A stretch of 64,000 bases of DNA. It comes from Irineochytrium annulatum. Lineage: Eukaryota > Chytridiomycota > Chytridiomycetes > Chytridiales > Chytridiaceae. The DNA is taken from the NCBI GenBank assembly GCA_027600665.1, contig JADGJL010000012.1:1-64000 (forward strand). Direction: 5' to 3'. Within the stretch, counting starts at the first letter, position 1. Each line of letters opens with the position of its first letter. Below the pieces are notes generated by a model, which saw only the letters and a list, made by a program, of their open reading frames with translations, was not told the origin of the DNA and searched no databases. A program made the position numbers and the translations under genes. Below are positions 19,106 to 27,707 of this stretch, piece after piece.

Positions 19106-19453
19106 GTGAAATACGAGTTTAATTTCGATCAGTTATGTCCAGCGACTTATGCATTTCAGGTCATTGGAGGCAAGTGGAATCTTCCGATCCTGGCAATCCT
19201 CAGTGAAAATGACTGTATACGTTACAATGAATTAAAAAGAAGATTGCCTGGCATTACCGGAACGATGCTAACGAACTGTTTGAAGGATTTGATTCATTCC
19301 GGTATCGTGCATCGGGAGCAATATAACGAGATACCACCGAGAGTGGAATATTCACTCACCGAATCAGGCAAGGAATTGGTTCCTTTAATTGAATCCATGG
19401 TTATGTGGGGTCAGAAACATATGACAGCAGGTGTGAAGGAACAAGATATGTAA
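19106..19453 (+). CDS. HxlR/YodB-family winged-helix regulator
   Basis: 115 residues, the full family length. CPATYAFQVIGGKWNLPIL holds the conserved Cys (Cys11) just before the first helix, the residue used by YodB/HypR to sense quinones, aldehydes or hypochlorite. NELKRRLPGITGTMLTNCLKDLIHSGIV is the recognition region and RVEYSLTESGKEL the wing. GTG start behind GGAGGG. It is divergent from the DsbA-like oxidoreductase with an inverted repeat between them; likely represses it and itself until the Cys is modified. Confidence 0.85.
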   Translation: MKYEFNFDQLCPATYAFQVIGGKWNLPILAILSENDCIRYNELKRRLPGITGTMLTNCLKDLIHSGIVHREQYNEIPPRVEYSLTESGKELVPLIESMVMWGQKHMTAGVKEQDM

Positions 19454-19485
19454 CACCTCACCTTGGTGGGCCTTGCCTTATGTAA

Positions 19486-19506
19486 CCCCTTAGTCTAGGG
19501 GCATTT
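19486..19506 (+). terminator. Terminator after the HxlR gene
   Basis: CCCCT-TAGTCT-AGGGG followed by CATTTT. Confidence 0.5.
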
Positions 19507-19534
19507 TCGAATTGATCAGTACACTTTGTTCAAC

Positions 19535-19590
19535 GGCAAAAAAGGCTATCTCACTGGACCCTCACGTCCTTTGAAATAGCCTTTCCTTAT
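19535..19590 (-). terminator. Terminator of the NUDIX gene (may serve both sides)
   Basis: AAAGGCTAT pairs with ATAGCCTTT. On the minus strand it ends in TTTTTT, so it chiefly suits the minus-strand genes. Confidence 0.65.
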
Positions 19591-19661
19591 ATAAATAAAA
19601 GACTTCCGCTTGTTTATGCATCACTTCATATTCATTCTCGGCTTCGATGTGTTAGACACGA

Positions 19662-20126
19662 CTAACCATACAGTTCCTCATCTTCCTCATTTCCTAAATA
19701 CATAACCGTGGGTTCTCCCCCAACCAATCTAAGAATCTGCTTTCGTAATTTTGAAGGGAATAAAGGTAGTTCGTTTATGTTTTTAATTTCGAGCCATTCA
19801 TATTCCACTTGATTTTCGTCACTTGGCAGAATAGAACTATCTGTGTCCATCAAACCTATGTACTCGCACAAAAAAACAAAATCTACACGATGAAGAGCTT
19901 CACCGTATACCCCTTCAATAACGAATTCCAATGATAACGGTTCTACCTCTACTCTGATTTCTTCTCCGACTTCACGCTTCACAGCGTCGGTCAATGTCTC
20001 CCCTGCATTCTGGCTCCCGCCCGGCAGGATATAGATCACTTCATCATGATCATCCTGCTTCATTGCAAGCATCCTTCCATCGTTGATGATCAATGCTTTT
20101 GCAGAATTTCGAATCTTTCTTTCCAT
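19662..20126 (-). CDS. NUDIX hydrolase
   Basis: 154 residues. The NUDIX box spans about 37-59 (GGSQNAGETLTDAVKREVGEE), giving the G-x5-E-x7-RE-x2-EE pattern; the final GU pair is RV. It hydrolyses a nucleoside diphosphate linked to some group X, substrate unknown. The start is the ATG behind GGGGG; a frame 22 codons longer is rejected. It lies 66 bases downstream of the LysR gene on the same strand and may be co-transcribed. Confidence 0.82.
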   Translation of the reverse strand: MERKIRNSAKALIINDGRMLAMKQDDHDEVIYILPGGSQNAGETLTDAVKREVGEEIRVEVEPLSLEFVIEGVYGEALHRVDFVFLCEYIGLMDTDSSILPSDENQVEYEWLEIKNINELPLFPSKLRKQILRLVGGEPTVMYLGNEEDEELYG

Positions 20127-20192
20127 TGTTAATCCCCCATATATGTCTGTGAAGAATATTTTAACACATACATCTAAACAAATTCTGAACAA

Positions 20193-21077
20193 TCAACTTA
20201 GCTCACGCTTGGCGACCTGGATGAAAGCAGCGATGGATGGAGATATCCATTTTTCTCGATGCCAAAGCATTTGTGCAGAAAACGATACATCTGTTAAATC
20301 CCAAGGCAATGCAACCAGTTCCCCTTCGCTTAACTCTTGTTTCAAAGCCATTTCAGGCAATAAAGCGATCCCGAGACCTGCCACTGCGCATTGTTTAATG
20401 GCTTCTACACTATGAAACTCCAGCTCTGTCAGCACATCTGCGCCTTTCTTCAGCAGAGATTGTTCAAAATAAGCACGATAAGAACAGTTCTTTTCGGTCA
20501 GCAAAAAATGCTGTTTGTGAAAGTCATCGATAACTAACGCGGAACGCGATGCTAACATATGATCGGGTGAAACCACCATTTGAAAGGTCTCGTTCTTCAA
20601 AAACGTGGAGTGAAGATCTTTGGCACCCACGTGCTCATCCAATACAAAAACGACATCCGTATGCCCTTCCCTCAGACTTGATTTAAGCTCTTGACCAGAC
20701 AACGGGCGGAACAACAACCGCACACCAGGATAGTCCGCTCGGAAACGTTTGAACAAGGCTGGAAGAAGATAAGCACACAGCACTTCGTCCGCTCCAATAA
20801 CTACCGTTCCCGCCAATTCCCCGTGTTGACTAGATATGCACTTCGCTTCCTCTACATCGTTTAAGATTTTAGTGGCGTACGGCAGGAATTGCTGCCCAGC
20901 ATCTGTTAATACAACCTTTTTACCTAATCGATCCAGCAATTTCACGCCCAACTCTTCTTCAAGCGATTTGATTTGCATGGTTATGGTAGACGGGACATAA
21001 CTCAATAATTCAGCAGTTTGATGAAAGCTGCAAGTCGATGCAAGGGTCCAAAAGGTTTTTAGCTGTCGTATTTCCAT
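20193..21077 (-). CDS. LysR-family transcriptional regulator
   Basis: 294 residues. Winged HTH at the N-terminus (MEIRQLKTFWTLASTCSFHQTAELLSYVPSTITMQIKSLEEELGVKLL) and an effector-binding domain from about 90 on. Start behind AAAGGAGG. It is divergent from the MetX-like acyltransferase, with a clear dyad between them, so it probably controls that gene. Ligand unknown. Confidence 0.86.
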   Translation of the reverse strand: MEIRQLKTFWTLASTCSFHQTAELLSYVPSTITMQIKSLEEELGVKLLDRLGKKVVLTDAGQQFLPYATKILNDVEEAKCISSQHGELAGTVVIGADEVLCAYLLPALFKRFRADYPGVRLLFRPLSGQELKSSLREGHTDVVFVLDEHVGAKDLHSTFLKNETFQMVVSPDHMLASRSALVIDDFHKQHFLLTEKNCSYRAYFEQSLLKKGADVLTELEFHSVEAIKQCAVAGLGIALLPEMALKQELSEGELVALPWDLTDVSFSAQMLWHREKWISPSIAAFIQVAKRELS

Positions 21078-21117
21078 GAATCCAAAACCTCCTTTGTTCA
21101 AAATAAATGAATGTTAT

Positions 21118-21139
21118 ATTCAACAACGTTTCGTTGAAT
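21118..21139. promoter_or_regulatory. Candidate LysR operator
   Basis: ATTCAAC-N8-GTTGAAT is a perfect 7-base inverted repeat midway between the divergent LysR and acyltransferase genes and has the T-N11-A core typical of LysR sites. Confidence 0.55.
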
Positions 21140-21202
21140 TGATGATAGACGTATTGTAGAGTGAAATCAAGTTATCACTACTTTTATAAGGAGAATCCAT
21201 CC

Positions 21203-22213
21203 ATGAACGATTATGAAACATATCACCTTGGCAATACATTACTTCAATCGGGACAACAGCTCCCTCAAGCTTTTATTGCATACAAGACTTATGGAACCTT
21301 AAATCTGGCAAAAGACAATGTTATTGTCGTTCCAACATGGTTTGCTGGACTTCACACAGATAATGAATGGTTAATTGGAGTGAACAAGGCACTGGACCCC
21401 AGTCGGTATTTTATCGTTGTGCCCAATATGTTGGGTAACGGATTATCGTCGTCTCCGAGCAATACCCCTGCCCCATTGGATAGAGAGAACTTTCCTCTCA
21501 TCTCCATGTATGACAATGTGCGTGCCCAACATCAACTCATTACTGAGAAATTCGGTATCTCCAAAATTAAACTCGTTGTTGGCTGGTCTCTGGGAGCCAT
21601 GCAGGTGTTTCAGTGGGGCACGAGTTATCCGGAGATGGTCGAACGAATTGCCCCCTTTGGCGGAACAGCAAAAAGCAGACCCCATACACAGTTGGTATTC
21701 GAAGCAATGATCGCAGCGTTACAGGCAGATTCCAATTTTAAAAATGGCAGATATGAGCTCCCTCCGGTTGCTGGTCTCGCTGCAATGGGGAGAGTTTATG
21801 CTCCATGGGGGTTTTCGCAGGCGTATTATTTGGAGAAATTGCATCAATCTGAAGGTTACGATACCTTGAAGTCTTATGTTGAAGATTACTGGGACCAGGT
21901 GTTTCTATCCTTTGATGCTAACGACTTAATCACCATGCTTCGTACAGGAATATATGGAGACATTAGTGATAATCCCACAGATGATCGCAACTTTGAACAG
22001 GCACTGCGTAAGATCACCTCTCCTGCCCTCGTTATGCCTGGGTCCAGTGACTTGTTTTTTACACCAGAAGACAGTGCGTATGATGTTCAACATATGCCGA
22101 ATGCTGTTTTTCAGCCCATTGAGTCCAAGTGGGGACACTGCTTCGGGATTGGAGCTAACGAAGTGGATTCACTCCTTATCGATCGTCATCTAAAGCAATT
22201 TTTGGAGACATGA
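21203..22213 (+). CDS. Alpha/beta hydrolase of the homoserine O-acetyltransferase (MetX) type
   Basis: 336 residues. The nucleophile elbow VVGWSLGAMQVFQW has Ser129; a SSDLFFTPED Asp and a KWGHCFGIG His complete the triad. The layout and GAMQ wording place it in the MetX-like acyltransferase group, but many members act on other substrates or are esterases, and no methionine genes are near. Start behind AAGGAG; a 14-codon extension is rejected. It is divergent from a LysR regulator. Confidence 0.75.
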   Translation: MNDYETYHLGNTLLQSGQQLPQAFIAYKTYGTLNLAKDNVIVVPTWFAGLHTDNEWLIGVNKALDPSRYFIVVPNMLGNGLSSSPSNTPAPLDRENFPLISMYDNVRAQHQLITEKFGISKIKLVVGWSLGAMQVFQWGTSYPEMVERIAPFGGTAKSRPHTQLVFEAMIAALQADSNFKNGRYELPPVAGLAAMGRVYAPWGFSQAYYLEKLHQSEGYDTLKSYVEDYWDQVFLSFDANDLITMLRTGIYGDISDNPTDDRNFEQALRKITSPALVMPGSSDLFFTPEDSAYDVQHMPNAVFQPIESKWGHCFGIGANEVDSLLIDRHLKQFLET

Positions 22214-22399
22214 GTAAAAAAAGAAGGCGTATAGAGTAAAAAAAGTGCACTACGCTTATTTAGCTTTTCTTCGCTACAACTCAAAAGTAAAAAAACGTAT
22301 GGGTTCTCGTCAATAACCTTTATATCCCCTTTCCCCTTTCTCGTTTAGAATATTTTCAAGAAAGCATTATTGAAATATGACTGATAAGGGGGAAAAGAA

Positions 22400-24004
22400 A
22401 TGAACAAGAAAACGAAAGCTTTACTCTTGTCTGTGTGCATGTCAACCTTATTACTTGCTGCCTGTAGCAGTGGAAGCGGTGCCGAGAAAGATCCAACGAC
22501 GAACCCGGATTCCAACGAGGGTGGAACGACAACCATTCACACCGTAACGTCAGAATACTCTTCTGCCAAATATCCAAAGGGCGATGATATCACCAACAAT
22601 GTGTGGATTAAGCGATACAAAGAGAAGTTTAATATCGATGTCAAAACAGACTGGGTCAGCGATGAATATGATACCAAATTGAATTTGGCTATCGCATCGA
22701 ACGATCTTCCTGACGTATTCAGAGTTAATCCATCACAACTGAGACAGCTGGTCGAAGCAGATATGGTCATGGACCTCTCCGAAGTATTTGATCAACACGC
22801 TTCGGATCGTCTCAAAGGTTACATGGAAGCAGATGCGGACAGTTACGAGTCTGGAAAGAAGGACGGCAAGCTGTACGGGATACCGCAGATGCATTGGGGA
22901 TTAATTGAACAACCAGACTTCATCTGGATTCGGAACGACTGGAAAGAAGAATTGGGACTCCAGGATCCAAAATCTGTGGAAGACATCAAGAATATTGCAC
23001 TGAAATTCATGGAAAAGCATGGCGGTTACGGCATAGCAGTAGACCAATCGTTGGACTACCTCAACCTGCTCGCGATCGCATGGAATGCGCATCCGGACCT
23101 GTGGATGGAAGATGCCAGTGGAAAACTCGTATACGGATCTGTACAGCCTGAGATGAAGAATGCGCTGGCGGAGTGGTCGGAATGGTACAAGCGAGGCATT
23201 ATTGATCCGGAATTTGCAATAAAAGACTTCAACGCGATGAACGCGGACATTGTCGCCGGCAAAGTGGGAATGCAGCCTTATTACCAATGGTGGGGTTATA
23301 ATCCGGGTGTCGATACCGTATCCAATCTGGGTAAGGACGCCATCTTCTACCCTTATATCATCCCTACCGTTGATGGGAAGGAAGCCACACAATCCATCTT
23401 TTTCGCCAACAACAATTATATTGTCATGAAGAAGGGATTCAAGAACCCCGAGAAAGTAATCCAGATTTTGAACGACTATGCTTATATCGTGGATGAAGGC
23501 AATGGCAAGGAATCTACAGAAACGCTATCTTCCTTGCTGGATAACGATATTGCCCATGTTGTTGGAGCCTTCCGTGTACTTAACCCCAATTCCGATTACG
23601 AGCAATTCGAGGCGGTGTCGGCTGCCCTTGAATCCAAGGATACCAGTGGACTCACGACTTCGGGTATGTGGCAAAAATATAATAACAGTGTTGAATTCAT
23701 GGAGAACGCAACCCCTGGTGCAGTCGGTGATTATTTGCAACAAGGTGCTCCCAAAAATGCATATGGCCTAGCCAAAAAAGTACTCGACAGCGAAAACTAT
23801 ACGAAGACAGCCTTATGGGGTGTTACACCAGAGATCCTGTCAAGCTATGGAACAACCTTGGATGATATCCTGACAGAGGGCTTTACCAAGATCATTATGG
23901 GAAGTGAAAGTATCGATTATTTCGATGTGATTGTCCAGAATTGGCGTGCAGCCGGAGGCGATGATGCAACCCAGGCAGTCAATGAGGCATACGGGGCAAA
24001 ATAA
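22400..24004 (+). CDS. Sugar-binding lipoprotein, LplA-like
   Basis: 534 residues. Lipoprotein signal MNKKTKALLLSVCMSTLLLAACSS with the modified Cys in LAAC, so it is anchored outside the membrane and captures a carbohydrate for import. The middle has EQPDFIWIRNDWKEELGL and the general LplA pattern of long binding proteins (over 500 residues) of Paenibacillus. It starts behind GGGGG. It heads an importer operon with two permeases; no ATPase gene is present, so the shared MsmX-type ATPase is expected to power it. Ligand unknown. Confidence 0.88.
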   Translation: MNKKTKALLLSVCMSTLLLAACSSGSGAEKDPTTNPDSNEGGTTTIHTVTSEYSSAKYPKGDDITNNVWIKRYKEKFNIDVKTDWVSDEYDTKLNLAIASNDLPDVFRVNPSQLRQLVEADMVMDLSEVFDQHASDRLKGYMEADADSYESGKKDGKLYGIPQMHWGLIEQPDFIWIRNDWKEELGLQDPKSVEDIKNIALKFMEKHGGYGIAVDQSLDYLNLLAIAWNAHPDLWMEDASGKLVYGSVQPEMKNALAEWSEWYKRGIIDPEFAIKDFNAMNADIVAGKVGMQPYYQWWGYNPGVDTVSNLGKDAIFYPYIIPTVDGKEATQSIFFANNNYIVMKKGFKNPEKVIQILNDYAYIVDEGNGKESTETLSSLLDNDIAHVVGAFRVLNPNSDYEQFEAVSAALESKDTSGLTTSGMWQKYNNSVEFMENATPGAVGDYLQQGAPKNAYGLAKKVLDSENYTKTALWGVTPEILSSYGTTLDDILTEGFTKIIMGSESIDYFDVIVQNWRAAGGDDATQAVNEAYGAK

Positions 24005-24016
24005 TCTCGTTCATAA

Positions 24017-24050
24017 AGAGGGGATGAGGGTGATCTCACCCCTCTATTTG
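24017..24050 (+). terminator. Intercistronic hairpin after the binding protein
   Basis: AGAGGGG ... CCCCTCT with a short T-containing tail lies between the lipoprotein and permease genes. Such leaky terminator or stabiliser hairpins keep binding-protein mRNA above permease mRNA. Confidence 0.5.
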
Positions 24051-24091
24051 ATAGCGATTACATTTCCCGCACGATGAACGGAGGAATATGA

Positions 24092-24982
24092 ATGTTGAGA
24101 AAATGGAAACAGCAGAGTCCTTACCATCTCATGTTGATCCCAAGCCTGGTCTTGGTCTTCATCTTTAGTTACATTCCTTTCTACGGACTTATTATCGCGT
24201 TTCAGAAATACAATCCGGGACTCGGCTTCAACTCGCCTTGGGTGGGATGGGATAATTTTATGCACGTATTCAATCAGCCGAACTTCGTAAGAACCATCTG
24301 GAATACACTGTACATGTCTGTCTTCAAGATTATCGGCGGGATAATCGTGCCCGTTATTTTCGCATTACTCCTTAACGAAGTCCTGCACAGTGGAATCAAA
24401 CGTACATTTCAAACGCTTGTATATATTCCAAATTTCCTCTCTTGGGTCATTATGGCTGGCATCATGCTGGACATACTGAGCTCTGACGGCATTATCAATA
24501 CCTTTTTAGGCGTATTTGGGATTGCACCGATCTCATTTCTTGGCACACCCTCTATATTTCCCTGGACAATGATTGTAAGTGACATATGGAAAGGCTTTGG
24601 TTTTGGCACGGTTGTTTATTTGGCAGCACTGACCAGTATTGATCCAGGACTCTACGAGGCCGCAGTAATTGACGGCGCCAAACGCTGGAAGCAAACCATC
24701 TATATTACCTTACCTCTCCTCATGCCAACGATTGTCTTAATGACTGTGCTGTCGTTAGGAAATGTACTGAATGCCGGCTTTGACCAGATCTATAATCTCT
24801 ACTCCCCTGTTGTCTATCAGACCGGTGATATTATTGATACCTATGTATATCGGTTGGGAATTCAACAGGCTCAATATTCGATCGGAACAGCTGTCGGGTT
24901 ATTCAAATCCATCATTTCCAGTGTTCTCGTTGCTGTATCGTACATTCTGGCTTACAGAGTGGCTGGCTATCGTATCTTCTAA
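24092..24982 (+). CDS. ABC sugar permease, LplB-like
   Basis: 296 residues, six hydrophobic segments. The EAA loop that docks with the ATPase is EAAVIDGAKRWKQTIYITLP (near 190-210). It forms the membrane channel with the next gene. GGAGG ribosome site. Middle gene of a three-gene importer. Confidence 0.9.
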   Translation: MLRKWKQQSPYHLMLIPSLVLVFIFSYIPFYGLIIAFQKYNPGLGFNSPWVGWDNFMHVFNQPNFVRTIWNTLYMSVFKIIGGIIVPVIFALLLNEVLHSGIKRTFQTLVYIPNFLSWVIMAGIMLDILSSDGIINTFLGVFGIAPISFLGTPSIFPWTMIVSDIWKGFGFGTVVYLAALTSIDPGLYEAAVIDGAKRWKQTIYITLPLLMPTIVLMTVLSLGNVLNAGFDQIYNLYSPVVYQTGDIIDTYVYRLGIQQAQYSIGTAVGLFKSIISSVLVAVSYILAYRVAGYRIF

Positions 24983-25003
24983 GAAGGAGGAGGAACTCAC
25001 ATT

Positions 25004-25894
25004 ATGATCCATGATAAAAGTATGAGCAGACGTGTATTTCTTATCTTAAACTACACTATATTGCTTCTAATTTCTCTCTTATGTATCCTGCCATTTATTA
25101 ACCTGTTGGCTGTTTCATTCAGCAGCAGCGCAGCTGTATCTGCGGGGAGTGTTACATTCTGGCCTGTGGAATTTACGACAAAAGCCTATGAATTTGCGTT
25201 AACGGGAGGGTCATTTTTCTCCTCTCTCTGGGTGGCCATCCAACGAACCGTTCTCGGAACATTGGTGAATCTGGTTCTGATCGTACTCACGGCCTATCCC
25301 CTCTCCAAATCCAAACAAAAATTAATGGGGCGTAACATCTATATGGGATTTTTCATTGTAACCATGTTATTCAGTGGAGGATTAATTCCAACCTATCTCG
25401 TGGTTGTCAAAATGGGACTAATCGATTCCATATGGTCTTTGATCCTGCCTGGGGCTCTCCCCGTATTCAGTATGATTATCCTCATGAATTTCATTAGAGG
25501 GTTGCCCGAGGAGATTGAAGAATCAGCCATTATCGATGGTGCTGGTCCAGTACAGGTATTGCTTCGGATTCTGCTCCCACTTCTTAAGCCCGCTCTCGCA
25601 ACCGTTGGTTTGTTCAGTATCGTTGCCCACTGGAATTCGTGGTTCGATGGCATTATTTATATGAACAATCCAGCCAATTATCCATTACAAAGCTACCTGC
25701 AGACCCTTCTGCAAAGTTTTGAGCAAATCATGCTGAAATCCGGCTCGGATTATACGCAGCTATTATCCATGATGAACGCCAGAACGGGACGCGCAGCTCA
25801 AATGTTCTTGGGAGCCATTCCGATTTTACTCGTGTATCCGTTCCTACAGAAATACTTTACCAAAGGTTTGGTGCTAGGCAGCGTCAAGGGGTAA
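25004..25894 (+). CDS. ABC sugar permease, LplC-like
   Basis: 296 residues, six hydrophobic segments. The EAA-like loop reads EIEESAIIDGAGPVQVLLRI. Second half of the permease pair; the C-terminus ends KGLVLGSVKG as in the family. AAGGAGGAGGA precedes the start at a slightly long distance; ATG 25022 is a less likely alternative. Confidence 0.9.
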   Translation: MIHDKSMSRRVFLILNYTILLLISLLCILPFINLLAVSFSSSAAVSAGSVTFWPVEFTTKAYEFALTGGSFFSSLWVAIQRTVLGTLVNLVLIVLTAYPLSKSKQKLMGRNIYMGFFIVTMLFSGGLIPTYLVVVKMGLIDSIWSLILPGALPVFSMIILMNFIRGLPEEIEESAIIDGAGPVQVLLRILLPLLKPALATVGLFSIVAHWNSWFDGIIYMNNPANYPLQSYLQTLLQSFEQIMLKSGSDYTQLLSMMNARTGRAAQMFLGAIPILLVYPFLQKYFTKGLVLGSVKG

Positions 25895-25932
25895 ACCAAA
25901 GGGCTTGCAGTTCATACTGCAAGCCCTTTGGT
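25895..25932. terminator. Strong bidirectional terminator
   Basis: A perfect 16-base stem ACCAAAGGGCTTGCAG/CTGCAAGCCCTTTGGT with a 6-base loop lies between the convergent permease and sensor-kinase genes. Confidence 0.88.
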
Positions 25933-25933
25933 T

Positions 25934-27679
25934 CTATCTAAACTCTGAAATGGCAGGCAGCAAAATGGAGAACTTGGTACCTTCACCTACTATACTCTCC
26001 ACCTGTATTCCATAAGGTTTCCCAAAATGAAGTTGAATTCGTCGCTGCACATTATGCAGTCCAATTCCATTGGTTCCTGTACCTGCACCGGACTTTTCTT
26101 CCATTAGGTTCTGCATCGTATGTTGATCCATACCCACGCCATTATCGCAGATTTCAATGACAACTTCATCCATTCGCAGTTGAATCCGAATGGTGATGAT
26201 TCCGTCTTCCTCTAGCTCGGCCAGGCCATGAAAAATTGCATTCTCCACTATGGGCTGCAGGATCATTTTGGGCATCCGATAATCCAACACTCTATCCTCA
26301 ATTTCATATCTCATCTGAATACAATCATAGTACCTGACATTCTGGATCGTTACATAATTCGCTATATTATCGAGTTCCTCACGAATCGTTACGAGGGTTC
26401 CATCGGATTTTGTGGCATAGCGGAGCATCGAGATTAGGGCATCAGTCATATCCACGATTTTGTCAGCTTGTTGCATCGAGGCGATCCATTTCACCGACCC
26501 AAGGGTATTATATAGAAAATGAGGCTTGATCTGGTCATGGAGCGCACGCATCTCGGCCTTGGCTTTTTCTATCTCTTCTTGCTGTATCCGTTCGACCAAC
26601 CGCTTCAACTCGTGAGACATTCTATTAAATCGAATGGATAAGTGTCCAATCTCGTCTCTTGAGCCAATAGGTTCAACTTGTTCAAACTGACCTTTCTCAA
26701 CTAACGCGATATTCCGTAGCAGTTTTTTAATGGGCGTTGTGATCACGTGAGATAGAAAGATGGATATGACGGCAGCAAAAAGAACAATGACCATGGCGAG
26801 CGTCACCAGATTACGGCCCAATATTTTGCCATCCGCAGTCAACTCATCCAAAGGCATATATAAGTAAGTTGTCCATTTTTGCTGACTAAGGGGACTGGTC
26901 ACCACGACATTGAATGTTTCAGGTGGACGCACGTTGTCCCTGAACAATGTCCCAATTAATCGTTCGTTCACGTTATATACGATTTTGTCATCCTCATCAA
27001 CGATCATGAATCTGGAGCGTAACCCTTCCTGCAAATTTCGATTGACAATCTCGATGAATTTGATATCAATACTGACAACGATTACACCAAGCAGCTCTCC
27101 ACTAGACACATCATGAATTTTGCGAGCGTGTGACACTGCCAGTATTTTATTCTCCAATTGCTCGTCGATTCGTGTTGTGAGGGTAATGGTTCGATCATTA
27201 TCATGCATGAACTTTTTAAACCATAATTCATTCGCTACTTTGTAGTTCGGATCAATGGGTTGATGCGGACTGACAAAAAGGTCCTGTCCCCCGTTCATAT
27301 TGTAGAGGTAGATGGAGAATACACGATCTTTCATCATGATATAATTCATCAGAATGTTGTATGCGGCAATCTCATGCTGTTCGTCACCCGTTCGCAGGAA
27401 ATCCTGGATCGGAAAACTTCCTTCATGAGTGGCAGACAGATTGTCACTCAGACCATTGCTGGCCAGCAATGAAATTTTCTCAATCTCCTTGAGGAACTCG
27501 TCAATGCGAATATTCGTCTGTTTGGCTAGATCATTGAGCAGCGTTGTATAGTTCTGTGCCAATAACCGCTCTGAGGAGTAATACGAATTGATCGTCATCA
27601 CCAATACCGGAAGGATAATGACGGTCATACAGATCACCATAATTTTGTACTTGATTCGGAAAGGCCGAACATGCTTCAT
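25934..27679 (-). CDS. Sensor histidine kinase, YesM type
   Basis: 581 residues. First membrane segment about 12-32 (VICMTVIILPVLVMTI), extracellular sensing domain to about 285, second segment (LVTLAMVIVLFAAVISIFL), HAMP linker, then the His_kinase domain with the phospho-His in LHDQIKPHFLYNTLGS. ATP-binding motifs are NAIFHG, ICDNGVGMD and GIGLHNVQRR. It starts behind AGAGGTG, 28 bases after the response-regulator gene. Convergent with the importer it probably controls; the sensed sugar is unknown. Confidence 0.9.
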   Translation of the reverse strand: MKHVRPFRIKYKIMVICMTVIILPVLVMTINSYYSSERLLAQNYTTLLNDLAKQTNIRIDEFLKEIEKISLLASNGLSDNLSATHEGSFPIQDFLRTGDEQHEIAAYNILMNYIMMKDRVFSIYLYNMNGGQDLFVSPHQPIDPNYKVANELWFKKFMHDNDRTITLTTRIDEQLENKILAVSHARKIHDVSSGELLGVIVVSIDIKFIEIVNRNLQEGLRSRFMIVDEDDKIVYNVNERLIGTLFRDNVRPPETFNVVVTSPLSQQKWTTYLYMPLDELTADGKILGRNLVTLAMVIVLFAAVISIFLSHVITTPIKKLLRNIALVEKGQFEQVEPIGSRDEIGHLSIRFNRMSHELKRLVERIQQEEIEKAKAEMRALHDQIKPHFLYNTLGSVKWIASMQQADKIVDMTDALISMLRYATKSDGTLVTIREELDNIANYVTIQNVRYYDCIQMRYEIEDRVLDYRMPKMILQPIVENAIFHGLAELEEDGIITIRIQLRMDEVVIEICDNGVGMDQHTMQNLMEEKSGAGTGTNGIGLHNVQRRIQLHFGKPYGIQVESIVGEGTKFSILLPAISEFR

Positions 27680-27707
27680 ATGCTGCACCTCTATTCACCG
27701 ATTACAT

